From assembly GCA_944472155.2 (NCBI GenBank), contig OX235272.1, forward strand, positions 107,204,020 through 107,268,019: a DNA stretch of 64,000 bases. The letters are read 5' to 3'. This DNA comes from Trichobilharzia szidati (taxonomy: Eukaryota; Platyhelminthes; Trematoda; Strigeidida; Schistosomatidae). Both the position numbers and the translations under genes were made by a program. The first letter of the stretch is position 1. Each line of letters begins with the position of its first letter. Positions 20,562-30,744 of the stretch are shown piece after piece. The notes beneath the pieces are model-generated. The model made no database searches, was not told where the DNA came from, and saw only the letters and a list, made by a program, of their open reading frames with translations.

Positions 20562-22273
20562 CGATATCTACTGATAAAGCAAATGCAGCACTCACACATG
20601 CCTCAAAAATATGCATCAAAGAAAACTTACGTGGAATTATACGAAAACTATTCACAATAAGGAAAGATATTGATGAAGCAAAAGAAAAACTGAAAGGAGC
20701 AATTGAAAAGGAAAAGTATGAAAGCATACTAGAAGTTGCACAAAAACGAAAAGAAACTACCTATGAAAAAACAAAGATGAAACAAATAAAAAAATTTAAT
20801 AAACTCATGATAGCGAAAACTCCGAATGACAAACAAGTAACTAAAGCCAATTGGATTGTAAACTTGTCAGACAGAAAGCTAACAGAAGCAGAGGAAAGCG
20901 TACTGATGAAAGGAATGAACTTCAACATTAGCAACAAAAGATTAAAACCTGAAGATATTATACCTGTAATTGAAACAGCACTCGAAGGACATGACAAGCA
21001 AAAAGCAGAACTGGTACGAGCACAATGTGCATTAACCTTAAAAAAGCAAAAAGCAGAAAAACTGAATGTAACGAAGGAGGAACTAAAAGCACTCCAAGAC
21101 ATAAAAGCAGACAAATCCATTGTCATTACTCAAGCAGACAAAGGAAACACAACGGTAATACTTAATAAAACGACATATAATGAAAAAATGAATGAACATC
21201 TACAATCTGGACCCTATACCCTAATGACGAAGTCAGCTGAAACAATCACAAACAAAACAATGAAAGAAACAGCAAAGGTAGTCAGACAAATGAAGGAAAT
21301 AATTGGTAAGTCAAAATGGTTTGAAATTATGCCAAAATCATGCAATATACCTAGAATATATGGCAAGATAAAATTGCATAAAGAGGGATATCCAATAAGG
21401 CCGATTGTAGATTTTAGAAACACACCGACGTATATGCTATCAAGATTTCTCTCGACAATACTAAGACCAACAAGAGACAACTCACAAGCTAGAATAATAG
21501 ATTCATTTGAATTAGTGGAGCGACTAAAAACCACTAAAATAGAGGAAGATGAAATACTAGTCAGCTTTGATGTAAACAGTCTCTATACGAAAATACCCAT
21601 TCAAATGGCCATGAATGCACTGAAAGAGAAACTAAAAGAAGATAATGGCCTAAAAGATAGAACACAGTTATCCATAGAAGAGATAATAAAAGGGGTGGAA
21701 TTTTGTCTGACAACAACATATTTCACATTCGAAGGGAAAATATACCAACAAAATGAAGGAGTAGCCATGGGATCGCCTATCTCACCAATAATAGCTGACA
21801 TATTCATGGATTATTGGGAAGAGAATGCCCTTAAACCATTCAGGTCATCACTAAAATGTTGGTGGAGATATGTAGACGACACACTAGTAATAGTGAAAAA
21901 AAACGATATTGAGAAACTCTTCTCACACATAAACAGCCATATCGACTCAATAAAATTCACTATGGAAGTAGAGAATGAAATTGGGGAACTGCCTATGTTA
22001 GATTGCAAAATACAAAGAATAAGAGATGGCAGCATTAAAACAACGCTATATAGAAAAACCACACACTCTGGAAGATTCCTCGATTATCACTCAGCTCATC
22101 CACTCACGGTAAAAAGAGGATTAATACAAGGTCTTGCAGATAGAATACGTAGACTTACAACAACGCAAGAGGACCAGTGTAAAGAAATAAACGTCCTATT
22201 CAAGATGCTACTCGAAAACAACTACCCAAAACAATTTATAAAAGATAATATAAAAAAGAAAAAAAGAGGGTAA
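20543..22273 (+). CDS. PLE-1 reverse transcriptase (plus arm, longest frame)
   Basis: About 576 PLE codons; the frame continues upstream to 20423 only by reading the antisense of the minus arm. Order: Lys-rich N-terminal region, ITQADKGNTTVIL (about 21120-21175), KIKLHKEGYPIRPIVDF (about 21365-21415), motif A VSFDVNSLYTKIPI (about 21560-21603), motif B VAMGSPISPIIADIF (about 21760-21805), motif C YVDDTLVIV (about 21870-21895), motif D GELPMLDCKI, motif E LYRKTTHSGRFLDYHSAHP. All catalytic Asp residues are present. It ends at TAA 22271-22273 after an A-rich tract, before the endonuclease frame. The 5' end of the element is missing, so a complete N-terminus is not shown. Confidence 0.92.
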   Translation, partial: YMRLKSPISTDKANAALTHASKICIKENLRGIIRKLFTIRKDIDEAKEKLKGAIEKEKYESILEVAQKRKETTYEKTKMKQIKKFNKLMIAKTPNDKQVTKANWIVNLSDRKLTEAEESVLMKGMNFNISNKRLKPEDIIPVIETALEGHDKQKAELVRAQCALTLKKQKAEKLNVTKEELKALQDIKADKSIVITQADKGNTTVILNKTTYNEKMNEHLQSGPYTLMTKSAETITNKTMKETAKVVRQMKEIIGKSKWFEIMPKSCNIPRIYGKIKLHKEGYPIRPIVDFRNTPTYMLSRFLSTILRPTRDNSQARIIDSFELVERLKTTKIEEDEILVSFDVNSLYTKIPIQMAMNALKEKLKEDNGLKDRTQLSIEEIIKGVEFCLTTTYFTFEGKIYQQNEGVAMGSPISPIIADIFMDYWEENALKPFRSSLKCWWRYVDDTLVIVKKNDIEKLFSHINSHIDSIKFTMEVENEIGELPMLDCKIQRIRDGSIKTTLYRKTTHSGRFLDYHSAHPLTVKRGLIQGLADRIRRLTTTQEDQCKEINVLFKMLLENNYPKQFIKDNIKKKKRG

Positions 22274-22292
22274 AACCGGAGAATAACAAGAT

Positions 22293-22813
22293 GGAAGAAT
22301 GCAAAAAAAACAGTCACAATACCATATAAAAATGGTACATCAGAGGCAATTCAAAGAAACCTCAAAAGTATCGGCATTCATACAGCTTTTAAACCGACAA
22401 ATCTAATCAAAAATAAAATAAATCAACTGAAAGATCCCATAAAAAGGATGGATAAAAACAACTTGATTTATAAAATATCTTGTGCTGACTGTCCGACTAA
22501 ATATGTGGGGCAAACGTCCAGATCACTCAAAATAAGAGTGAATGAACATAAACGCCTAACCAAAGGTCAACCAACAGGAACACAAGCCTACAAAAATCTT
22601 GAAAAAAATTCATCCATAGCTGCACATGCATGGGACAAAAACCACAATATCGATTGGGACAATGTGTGTATTCTAAAAACTAACATGAACAAGTGGAAAG
22701 AAAGACTTATAACAGAATCGATATTCATTAAAGTCACACCGGATACATGTAACAAGGGTGACTCAGTACAACTATCAACAACTTGGAATATAATTCTGGA
22801 TACAAAAACATGA
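22293..22813 (+). pseudogene. PLE-1 GIY-YIG endonuclease (plus arm), one-base insertion
   Basis: Same protein as the minus-arm copy, but the run after GAATGC has eight A where the minus arm has seven (22293-22300), shifting the frame near the start. The frame is open again from Met 22448 (MDKNNLIYKIS) to 22813 and keeps the GIY, YIG, Arg and Glu elements. Confidence 0.85.
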
Positions 22814-23224
22814 ATGAACTTGGAATACAACTCAAATACAAAAAAAAAAAAAAATATGAATGAGCAAAAATAATGAACTATATATACGAGTACAAATCAT
22901 AAATGTGTGAATCAAACAATTCCAACACTGGTGTGAACACGGGCAGTAATTTTGCTCGAAATATTACCAATAACAAAACTTATCATTGTGTGTAAACTAT
23001 TAAAATATAATTATACTTTATTTGATCTAATCCACAATGCTCAAACTTTTTACTGATATTAATACAATTTACTTATTCAATTTTTCTTATGCATTGACTA
23101 ACATTAACGACTATTTTTGATAACTTATCACTACCACCCTCTTTTTAATCGACATCCCTAACCCATCTGGTTACCATTCGATTATCCATCACATGTTTTG
23201 AAATATTTTGATAACATAAACAAC

Positions 23225-23375
23225 AATCCTGTTCAATTTTTACTCTTGTCTGACAAACTTAATGTGCACACACACACAGAAAAATAATTATATATAATTG
23301 CAATTGTGTGTACAGTTAAGTGAATGAAGTCGCCTAAAAGATACTCTTTGGTGAACTAAGTGTTTTGTTTTCATT
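23225..23375. repeat. unclassified interspersed repeat, copy 2
   Basis: Matches 3480-3640 in the same orientation (TTAATGTGCACACACACAC, TGTACAGTTAAGTGAATGAA, TTTGGTGAACTAAGTG). Family unknown. Confidence 0.5.
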
Positions 23376-23569
23376 AATGTCTGGATAGCGATTATTCAGG
23401 AATTTTGATCCTCAATTGTTTAGCGATTACCTCAATAACATTTAGCTAACCCTATAGCTATCAATGGTAACAATTGAGGAAGCTTATATAGTAATTGGTG
23501 AACGCCCTTCAACTTCGGCTTTATTTTATATAACACTATAAAGCACTTCTATAAGCTATTTTCACTTGT
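23376..23569. other. unassigned stretch
   Basis: Nothing recognised. Positions 23075-23224, before the repeat, are also unassigned. Confidence 0.4.
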
Positions 23570-23965
23570 TTAGAATCCAGGATAAAGCGCATTTCGTCCT
23601 ACTTGGGACTCGTCAGCTAGTGGATATACCTGCATTCCTCAGTGGGTGATGATGTTCCCACCGAGGCTCGAACCCAGTGCCCATAGTTTTAAACGCCAAA
23701 GCATCATCCACTAGACCACTTGGGCCACGAGAGCCACTGCCTCTTGTGCAACGGGTCATATTGATTATTTAATTGAATTTTAGATTTTCCCATCGATTGA
23801 TTGGACCGAAGTGCTCGGTCTCAGGTTGACATGTCTGTTGACTTCTTGTGCAGATGCTTTGACGATGTCTGAACATGTAATTAGAATTTAATTGGTGGAT
23901 GGCGACTAGCAGTGGAATCCAGGATAAAGCGCACTTCTTCCTAATTGGGACTTGTCATCTGGATG
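23570..23965 (-). repeat. HH-α tandem repeat, unit about 342 bp
   Basis: GAATCCAGGATAAAGCGCA occurs at 23573 and again at 23915, giving a 342-bp period, close to the published Smα unit length of roughly 335 bp. The full unit has a hammerhead with core CUGACGA (minus, TCGTCAG at 23610-23616), stem II GUCC/GGAC and GAAA. Box B-like GAGGCTCGAACCC and a box A region lie near 23680-23730. The second hammerhead is decayed. Confidence 0.85.
23575..23632 (-). ncRNA. hammerhead ribozyme (HH-α, first unit)
   Basis: CUGACGA (position 7 is C, tolerated), stem II GUCC/GGAC over CAAGUA, GAAA at 23592-23595 (minus). Stem I is interrupted by a CUA insertion before the core, and stem III has extra bases, so activity may be reduced. 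Confidence 0.65.
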
Positions 23966-24554
23966 TATTTAGTGGTCATGCCTTAGAGAAGACTGAACCT
24001 GTGTTTAAATGTGAGCATTTTTCATCCTGTACTGAGTACAGAGGCTGAATTTAATTCCTTCTGTTCACCATGTCTCGTCATATATTTTGATTGGCTAATC
24101 ACAACTAAGTTAGCAGTGTTACTTAGAAAGTCACCAAACGATATTCGGATATCGCACTCACAGGCCGCTCAGTTGACAGTAAGTGAATAAAGGATGACTT
24201 TTAAACTGATCGCATTTAGAGATATCTATCTGAGAATGGCGGTTAAACTTAGAATAGGAAGTGCAGTCAGTCTCATTTCATAGCAAGTTAAAATGGATTC
24301 TTGTGTGTGTGTGGTCAACCATAAACGGTAGTCTTAAACCCTACACTTGTTGTGAAGCGGTATTAATCTGTACGGCGTCTGAAAGACAGATGAGACAGAA
24401 TACATGCTCACATACTGTTCCCCGTAATGTTCCCCTATAACTGCTTACTTCTATTCATTTGAATTTTTGGGCCTAATTACACAAAGTACAATCAACGCTT
24501 AACAGATTTTCATGAACAAACTCTGGATATTTTAATGCTGTTGATACTTCCTGT
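23966..24554. other. unassigned stretch
   Basis: Nothing recognised. Confidence 0.4.
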
Positions 24555-24777
24555 TTTCTTTGCGAACATGGGTCTACAAGCCTGAGGTTTCAGTAGCAGT
24601 GATATTTTTGGTTTTCAATGGGGTGGGATTGCTAGTCTCCCACCCAACCTTCCATGTTTATCAGGTTTACTGAAATCTAAGCGAAGTTTAGCAGTGTGTC
24701 GGCCAAAGATCGAACCCCCGACCAAGTGAGACGTGATTGGAGAGTATCCTACGACTAAACCACAGACGCCCATTTTG
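24555..24777 (-). mobile_element. SINE-T1, diverged
   Basis: The minus-strand head GCGTCTGTGGTTTAGTCG and box B-like GGGGTTCGATCTT, then the SINE-T1 body (GGTTGGGTGGGAGACTAGC). The RTE-like tail is largely lost. Confidence 0.65.
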
Positions 24778-25519
24778 AATCTAGATGAATCAAAAGTATA
24801 AGTTTGAGGAATTACTGAAGTTATATGTTTAATACAATCGAAGTATCTTGATGAAATGGGACAAACGTATCAACAGGAGATCGACAGTCATAAATTGTTC
24901 TTTTTGGTCATTAGAAAATCACACAAATGGAGCATAGCCTTTAATAGGTGATGTTGCGACTAAGAGATCATTGACTGTGAAATTTCCTGCAGTTATGTAA
25001 CATATTTTAGCGTGTATATCAAATAACGTGTGATTGACAGGGTAGATGCACAGGAAGAACAGAAAGAAGCAGCATATTGAAAATTCCTTTCAGTTGAGGA
25101 GATAATTTTTGAGCAGTGCAGTCATGTAATATCTGACTGACCCTGGATATAGTGTAGACATCTTAAATTCCTTCAAGATAATAATAATAGTAAATAAACT
25201 GACAAAGTAAAGTCTCCTGAAGTTCTCAATGGCCATTACTTTCAAGTGGTTAAAACAGAATATGTGTATTGAGAAGTGAGGCGTAGCGAATCTCTTTGTA
25301 CTTTGATAACTTGGTTCTTGGAATTTAAGCGATTGTATAAAAAAATGTTTAATGATATGTAAATGCTGACTTTCCTTTCACCCCTACCTAGTTACATCAT
25401 CACATATTAGACTTAATGCCTCCAAATCTCTGATATTTAACTAGGTGCAGGTATCTCACAATACTGCTCTGAATATTTCCCTTTTATATGGATAATTTTA
25501 TCTTTAATTAAGGTTTGAT
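24778..25519. other. unassigned stretch
   Basis: No frame or repeat recognised. Confidence 0.4.
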
Positions 25520-26240
25520 GTCAATTGTAGAACCTCATGAGAAACCAGGGAGTACTGGACAGCTGTTTCGTCAGCCTAGTTTGGGACTCTTTAGAAGTGC
25601 ATACCCACACCAAAGGGTTTGAACCCAGAACCTTCCAGTTACAAAGCGATCCAGCCCGTAGATCATTAGGCCACTGGGACTCGATCCAGTGGTCCATGAA
25701 TTCCAACTTCTGCGAATTCACGATATATCACAGCTGGCACTAACCAGTGTCATCGGTGGTGAGTATTTGTCCTCACATCCGACCTGTTGTGCCTCACTGG
25801 TCACGACATTTTACTAGAAACCATGTAACTAACTACCTTGCTGAATAGCGGCAGTCGCTAGTGAGCAAAAGATTGATATTCAAGGATTAGTTTGCAGGGA
25901 TTTGATCATCATAAGCTGACAACGGTTAGAGAACCATTAAAAAACCAGTCGGGAGTAATGAACGGCTGTTTCATCAGCCTGGTTTGAGACTCTTCATCAA
26001 TGCGCACTCAACAAAGGGATTCAAACCCAGGACCTTCCAGTTACAAGTCAAGTTCATAGACCACTCAGCCATTGAAACTTGATCCAATATCCTATGAATT
26101 ACAACTTCTGAGATATATGTACACAGCTCAACCACCAGTCAGTGTCGTAGGTGAGCAGCAGATCTCTTATCTGACTTGGTAGAGCCCCCTAGGTACAACT
26201 CCTCACCAGAACCCCAGTCAACTTCTTGTATAAAGCCAGT
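25520..26240 (-). repeat. HH-D tandem dimer, unit about 403 bp
   Basis: The block around GGACAGCTGTTTCGTCAGCC recurs from 25556 to about 25960 (GAACGGCTGTTTCATCAGCC), with tRNA-like and upstream unit sequence between. Both hammerheads are degenerate. Together with 53819-54300 this shows that HH-D exists as tandem units. Confidence 0.8.
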
Positions 26241-26263
26241 CACCAGTTAGCATCAGCTTTTCA

Positions 26264-26937
26264 GCATCCAGCGCCAATCACAATCAACGGGAGAGATTTG
26301 AAAGAGGTTACTTCATTCACTTATCTAGGGAGCATTGTCTCAACTACAGGAGGAACGGACGAGGATGTCAAATTGAGAATCGGGAAGGCGAGAAACACAT
26401 TCATCAACCTGAAACCAATCTGGAAATCTTCGTCACTCAGCATCAACAACAAAATTTGGATTTTCAATACAAACGTCAAGTCAGTCAGTTCTTCTATACG
26501 GATGGATCAGAAACTTGGCGGGTCACAAAGAATATTTCCAACAGCCTGTTGCAGACCTTTATCAACAACTGTCTTTGATCTATACTGAAGATTAGATGGC
26601 CGGAAAGAATCACCAACAAGAAACTATGGGAACAAACGAAACAAGAACCAATCGCCCAACAAATATGCGGGAGGAAGTGTAGATGGATTGGACACTCACT
26701 GAGGAGGCCGATAAGTGACATCGCGCGTCAGGCCATAGCTGGAGTGGAACCCGAAAGGGAAGCGGCGAGTGGGACGTCCAAGGGTGACATGGAGGAGATC
26801 GTGTGAAGAGGAGTTGAAACAGTATGGATTAACATGGATGCAGGTGAAAAGTACAGCAGAAGACAGAAGCAAGTGGAGGCGTGCAGTTGAAGCCTTATGT
26901 TCCACTAGGAACCCAAGGGAATAATAATATTAATAAT
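26264..26937 (+). pseudogene. RTE-B, 5'-truncated copy
   Basis: From the left: APITINGRDLKEVTSFTYL, then GGTDEDVKLRIGKARNTFINL, LRFINN-like and WEQTKQEPIAQQ, CRWIGHSLRRPISDIARQA in other frames. The 3' end GAAGCCTTATGTTCCACTAG is followed by GGGAATAATAATATTAATAA, an RTE-type repeat tail. No catalytic RT motifs remain in the fragment. Confidence 0.9.
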
Positions 26938-27030
26938 TTCAGTACTCCCAGGTTTTCGAATAGTTCTATAATTTTAGCCAATCTATTACTTAATCTGTAA
27001 CCAATCAAATCCTTGCAAACCGACGATTGA
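26938..27030 (+). mobile_element. HH-D 3' fragment
   Basis: CAGTACTCCCAGGTTTTCG followed by the HH-D end (AACCAATCAAATCCTTGC). It abuts the RTE-B tail, so the RTE may have inserted into it. Confidence 0.6.
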
Positions 27031-27240
27031 TTATTACCACTATTGACTTACGTAATCTTACAGTATATGTCTCTCCATGTCTTGTTACTACCTTTCCTGT
27101 CCTTTGTTAACAAATCTTCTGTGACTTTACATTGATGACTAAAACAGTTCATCTCTAATTAACTAAAGTGTTTCATACAACCGGTTCCCTTTATTAGTTT
27201 GAAGAGAGAAAGAACGAACATGTTTGCAGGATAATACGAA

Positions 27241-27275
27241 CTCGTTTTATTTCGTGGATACTCATCAACTGCATA
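27241..27275 (-). ncRNA. hammerhead-like core, PLE-4 left repeat
   Basis: UUGAUGA (27262-27268, minus), stem II GU/AC over AUCC, GAAA (27250-27253). C3 is U. The mirrored copy is at 28450-28495. Confidence 0.45.
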
Positions 27276-27691
27276 CATCCTAAACAGAATCAAATTATAA
27301 GTTTCAAAAAGGGGTTTTGGAACATACTTTTTCATAGATAGAAGGTATAAGGAACATAATTCCAGAATTTGATATCGGTAGACAGATTATTCAGTGTCAA
27401 AAAAAAACAACTAATTATATTTGGTGGGATTAGATAAGAGGGGTTAGATTTCAGATTTCTATTGGAAAACACAGATTGGTTAGAGGCATATTACAGGGTC
27501 AGGGTCAGAGAACAGAGTGAATTTGTACATCTTGTGGTGGAGAGTTTTAGAGGGTGGGGGTGAATAGTGAAGTAACATTTTTTAAACTTAAACAGACAAT
27601 TAAGTAGATTTAGAAACTTGAAAGTCAAAATTGAAGACAAACACACAGGCATACTGACAAAAAGGCAAACAAAAATAAAATAGAATTAGGG

Positions 27692-28389
27692 TTACCAGGG
27701 TAGTGAAAGATTAGTCACACTATCTTTTTGTATACAGAGGTCTGGTCGAAGTCTCTTGATAGCAGTGGCTTCTGCGAAACGAAGTAGCCATGGGTTTCTT
27801 TGCTTATTCATTATTTTGAAGGCTTGGCTAATTTCTACTGTGTGTCCTGTGTCAATTAAGCGTCTGGCGATTGCACTCGATAACACTTTTCTTCTCTTTG
27901 TACGAAGACTCTTAAGAATGTGCTCAGAAAATCTAGTAGATGTTCTCCTCTCAGTCCTTCCTATCCACTTGCTTCCGTAAGGGCAAGTAAATTGGTAAAT
28001 GCAGTTGGAGTTGACGTGAGTAGGGTACTCATCTACTTTCGACTGGGTTAATGAGCACACAGTGCTGTGAAATAGGATCAGTCTGGCTGCTGGAACTGTT
28101 CTTTTTAATGCACCTGTGATTCTTTTTTGTGTTCTTCTGGATACGTCTTCTCCTTTGTACGCTAGGCAGATGAAAACTGGTTTCTTTTCAACGGTGTCAA
28201 GTTTCGGTTTGTGTGCTTCTTGATTTCTATACTTTAAAATGGACTTTCGAGGATATCCATTCTCGATAAGGTTCTTTTCGATGACCGCGAGTTCTTCTTC
28301 AATCTTGTCTTCCGAACATATTTCTTTGGCTCTGCTGAAGAGCGTTTTTACTAGACCTCGTTTGTAACTTCTATCTATAACTCCAAGTA
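27692..28389 (-). CDS. PLE-4 linker plus GIY-YIG endonuclease (no start codon)
   Basis: No stop in this frame. Linker: SYKRGLVKTLFSRAKEIC, EEELAVIEKNLIENGYPRKS, a basic stretch, ITGALKRTVPAARLI. Endonuclease: NCIYQFTCPYGSKWIGRTER (GIY = IYQ, YIG = WIG), RFSEH, ARRLIDTGHTVEISQAFKI, LLRFAEATAIKRLRPDLCIQ, ending NLSLPW. It is the cleanest PLE-4 endonuclease here. YIG is WIG; the GIY-YIG Arg (GRTERR) and His are kept. Without RT it is a 5'-truncated copy. Confidence 0.85.
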
Positions 28390-28449
28390 ATTATGAAAAA
28401 GTATGTTCTAAAACCTTTTTTGAAACTTATAATTTGATTTTGTTTAAGA

Positions 28450-28495
28450 CGTATGCAGTTGATGAGTATCCACGAAATAAAACGAGGTCGTATTA
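28450..28495 (+). ncRNA. hammerhead-like core, PLE-4 right (inverted) repeat
   Basis: UUGAUGA (28459-28465), a 2-bp stem II GU/AC over AUCC, GAAA (28474-28477), then a GUC 11 bases further as possible cleavage triplet. Stem III is weak. Confidence 0.45.
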
Positions 28496-28581
28496 TCCTG
28501 CGAACATGTTCGTTCTTTCTCACTTCTAACTAAAGTGTGTTAACTGTCTGCAAGCCAAAATTGTAGACAACAATTTACGTA

Positions 28582-29079
28582 NNNNNNNNNNNNNNNNNNN
28601 NNNNNNNNNNNNNNNNNNNNNNNNNNNNNNNNNNNNNNNNNNNNNNNNNNNNNNNNNNNNNNNNNNNNNNNNNNNNNNNNNNNNNNNNNNNNNNNNNNNN
28701 NNNNNNNNNNNNNNNNNNNNNNNNNNNNNNNNNNNNNNNNNNNNNNNNNNNNNNNNNNNNNNNNNNNNNNNNNNNNNNNNNNNNNNNNNNNNNNNNNNNN
28801 NNNNNNNNNNNNNNNNNNNNNNNNNNNNNNNNNNNNNNNNNNNNNNNNNNNNNNNNNNNNNNNNNNNNNNNNNNNNNNNNNNNNNNNNNNNNNNNNNNNN
28901 NNNNNNNNNNNNNNNNNNNNNNNNNNNNNNNNNNNNNNNNNNNNNNNNNNNNNNNNNNNNNNNNNNNNNNNNNNNNNNNNNNNNNNNNNNNNNNNNNNNN
29001 NNNNNNNNNNNNNNNNNNNNNNNNNNNNNNNNNNNNNNNNNNNNNNNNNNNNNNNNNNNNNNNNNNNNNNNNNNNNNNN
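28582..29079. other. assembly gap (498 N)
   Basis: Unresolved bases. It lies between a PLE-4 inverted repeat and an HH-D copy; repeats of this kind often stall assembly. Confidence 1.
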
Positions 29080-29215
29080 TACTGATGAAGAGTCCCAGAC
29101 TGGGATGAAACAGCTGTCCAGTGCTCCCTGGTGGTTTTCCAGTGGTTCTCTAGGCGATATCAGCTCATGAAGAAGTTCTGTAACCAGTCGATTCCCTGAA
29201 AACCAATACTTGAAT
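29080..29215 (+). mobile_element. HH-D copy, 5' part in the gap
   Basis: Hammerhead with core AUGAAGA, stem II GUCC/GGAU, GAAA and stem III ACAGCUGU, then the HH-D 3' end. The head is hidden by Ns. Confidence 0.75.
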
Positions 29216-29289
29216 AATTAGAATCTGGTAAATACAAATTTGTTGCTCGGTTTATATCAATAGTCTTTTTGAGAGGATTAGATTAGCAT

Positions 29290-29485
29290 TTTGGAATGAT
29301 TGTGACTAGCAGTTGAATCCCATTTAAGCCTCGTTATACAGACATATCTACATCCTCAGTGACTCATGGTGTTCCCACTGTATTTTGAAAGCTTTATCCA
29401 TCGTTTCAAACGCCAAAGAGTTATCCACTAGGCCAGTGGGACACAACAGCTGCCTCTTGTGCAAGGGATAACAGTCATTACTTGA
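29290..29485 (-). mobile_element. HH-α remnant
   Basis: Keeps the flank TGACTAGCAGTTGAATCC (plus strand), the linker and a decayed tRNA-like head (GCCTAGTGGATAACTC on minus). The hammerhead core is deleted. Confidence 0.65.
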
Positions 29486-29739
29486 TTCTGGTAGTGATTA
29501 TGCGTCATCAAAAAACAACAACTGTTATTATTGTTAATCGACACACAAAAGAAGTTGAATGAGCGTGATGCAGTTACGTAATAAGATGGAGAGCTTAATT
29601 AATGAGTTGTGATTAAGATGTACATTGAAACGAAGGGAAATATGGAATTATATAAGAGTTCTGAAAATTACAAATGTCATTAGGAGTTAGAAAAAGAAAA
29701 AAGATCACGCAAACATCAAGCGGGTAGAAGTCAACATAG

Positions 29740-30525
29740 TTATTGGCATGACAGTAGAAGTGCATGGATGATTTTCTTTAGTATGCACAACTCTAGTTTC
29801 TCCAACTGAATGCGTAGGGCTTCAGTAATACAGAAGACACGAAACCATATTGGCTTTGGTAGGTTCTCATTGACTCTGTGGATCGCTTTGAAGCAGGCGT
29901 TTGTTCAGATGAAATGACCAATGTTAGTAAAATGTTAGATCATCACACTCTATATACAGCCAATATTACCGTTTTGCAGCCATGCGGGATAGTGTTCTCG
30001 AATGCTTTCTGACAGGATACGCGTCGAATGACTAATGTACCTGGTTCCACAGCAACAGGTGGACTGGTGTGTGCACACAGAAGTGGTCAGATGTGAGATC
30101 TTGTTTTTAAGGCTTCTACAGATCAGTGAATGACTGAAGAACATTGCTATTAGTGTTGATGCCAAGAATGTTCTTTTCAAAGTTGCTGAAATTCTTCTCT
30201 CGAGGATATCACAGGCTAAATCTCCCTTGAAATTCAAGTTCATGTAAAGTTTCTTTTTTGGACTTTTAGTCTGAAGTTCTTGTCGATGAATCTTGGTAGG
30301 CTTCTATTTTGGATGAAGGTTTCTTTCAGAAGATCCAGTTTTGTTCCCAGGTCGTTATGACTGCAGATGCGTCGGATCTGAGTAGCAAGGGTTTTATTCA
30401 GATTTCGTTTACTCTCAATAGGTACCCAACTGTAAAAACTTGTTAGTTGATCGTTCCAAGTGGGTTTTCTGTTGACTGATCTTCTTAAAGTCCCGTCAGG
30501 TGGTCTTGTTAATCACACATCAACT
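29740..30525 (-). pseudogene. PLE-5 fragment: RT motif E, linker, endonuclease
   Basis: From right to left: RRSVNRKPTWNDQLTSFYSW (motif E), KRNLNKTLATQIRRICS, LLKETFIQNRSLPRFIDKNF, then MNLNFKGDLACDILERRIS and SHLTTSVCTHQSTCCCGTRY, an endonuclease start (open 29950-30243), EHYPAWLQNGNIGCI, and a broken C-terminus to 29820. At least two frame breaks. YIG reads YIS. Confidence 0.85.
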
Positions 30526-30744
30526 TTTTTTATGTATTGGATAACATTAATAACTATGTTGTTTTTTTGACAAAGAATCGCTGATAATCATCACCAATCA
30601 AACAGCATAGACTTGATCTCAAGACACTATCTAAGTGACTCTATTAGAAAGAAGTGTGGCATTGGAGACTCAGAATTTCAGCCAAGTGAAACAGTAAACA
30701 GTATTGTAATGATATTATCTAGACAATTTGCCTAAGTTAAAGGA
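30526..30744. other. unassigned stretch between opposed PLE fragments
   Basis: Contains TTTTTTATGTATTGGATAAC, seen loosely near 42110. No frame. Confidence 0.4.

Larger units (their letters stand above)
19119..23063. mobile_element. PLE-1: two copies head to head, near-identical arms
   Basis: Arms 19119-20540 (minus) and 21602-23025 (plus) are reverse complements about 1.42 kb long and almost identical (the RT segments differ by one residue). They flank a 1.06-kb centre belonging to the plus copy only. Both 3' ends point outward and each has RT, then GIY-YIG, then a 3' UTR with an A-tract. The minus copy is cut inside the RT at motif A; the plus copy starts further upstream in the RT N-terminal region. 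The 11-mer ACAATTTACTT at 19108-19118 and 23064-23074 may be the target duplication, which would assign 23026-23063 to the plus copy. Confidence 0.9.
27205..28533 (-). mobile_element. PLE-4 element with inverted 3' copy at its 5' end
   Basis: The 3' region 27206-27346 (minus) is repeated in reverse complement at 28390-28530, so the element has 140-bp terminal inverted repeats around a linker-endonuclease frame. Each repeat has a hammerhead-like core. The coding part is cut in the linker exactly where the inverted copy begins. Confidence 0.85.
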
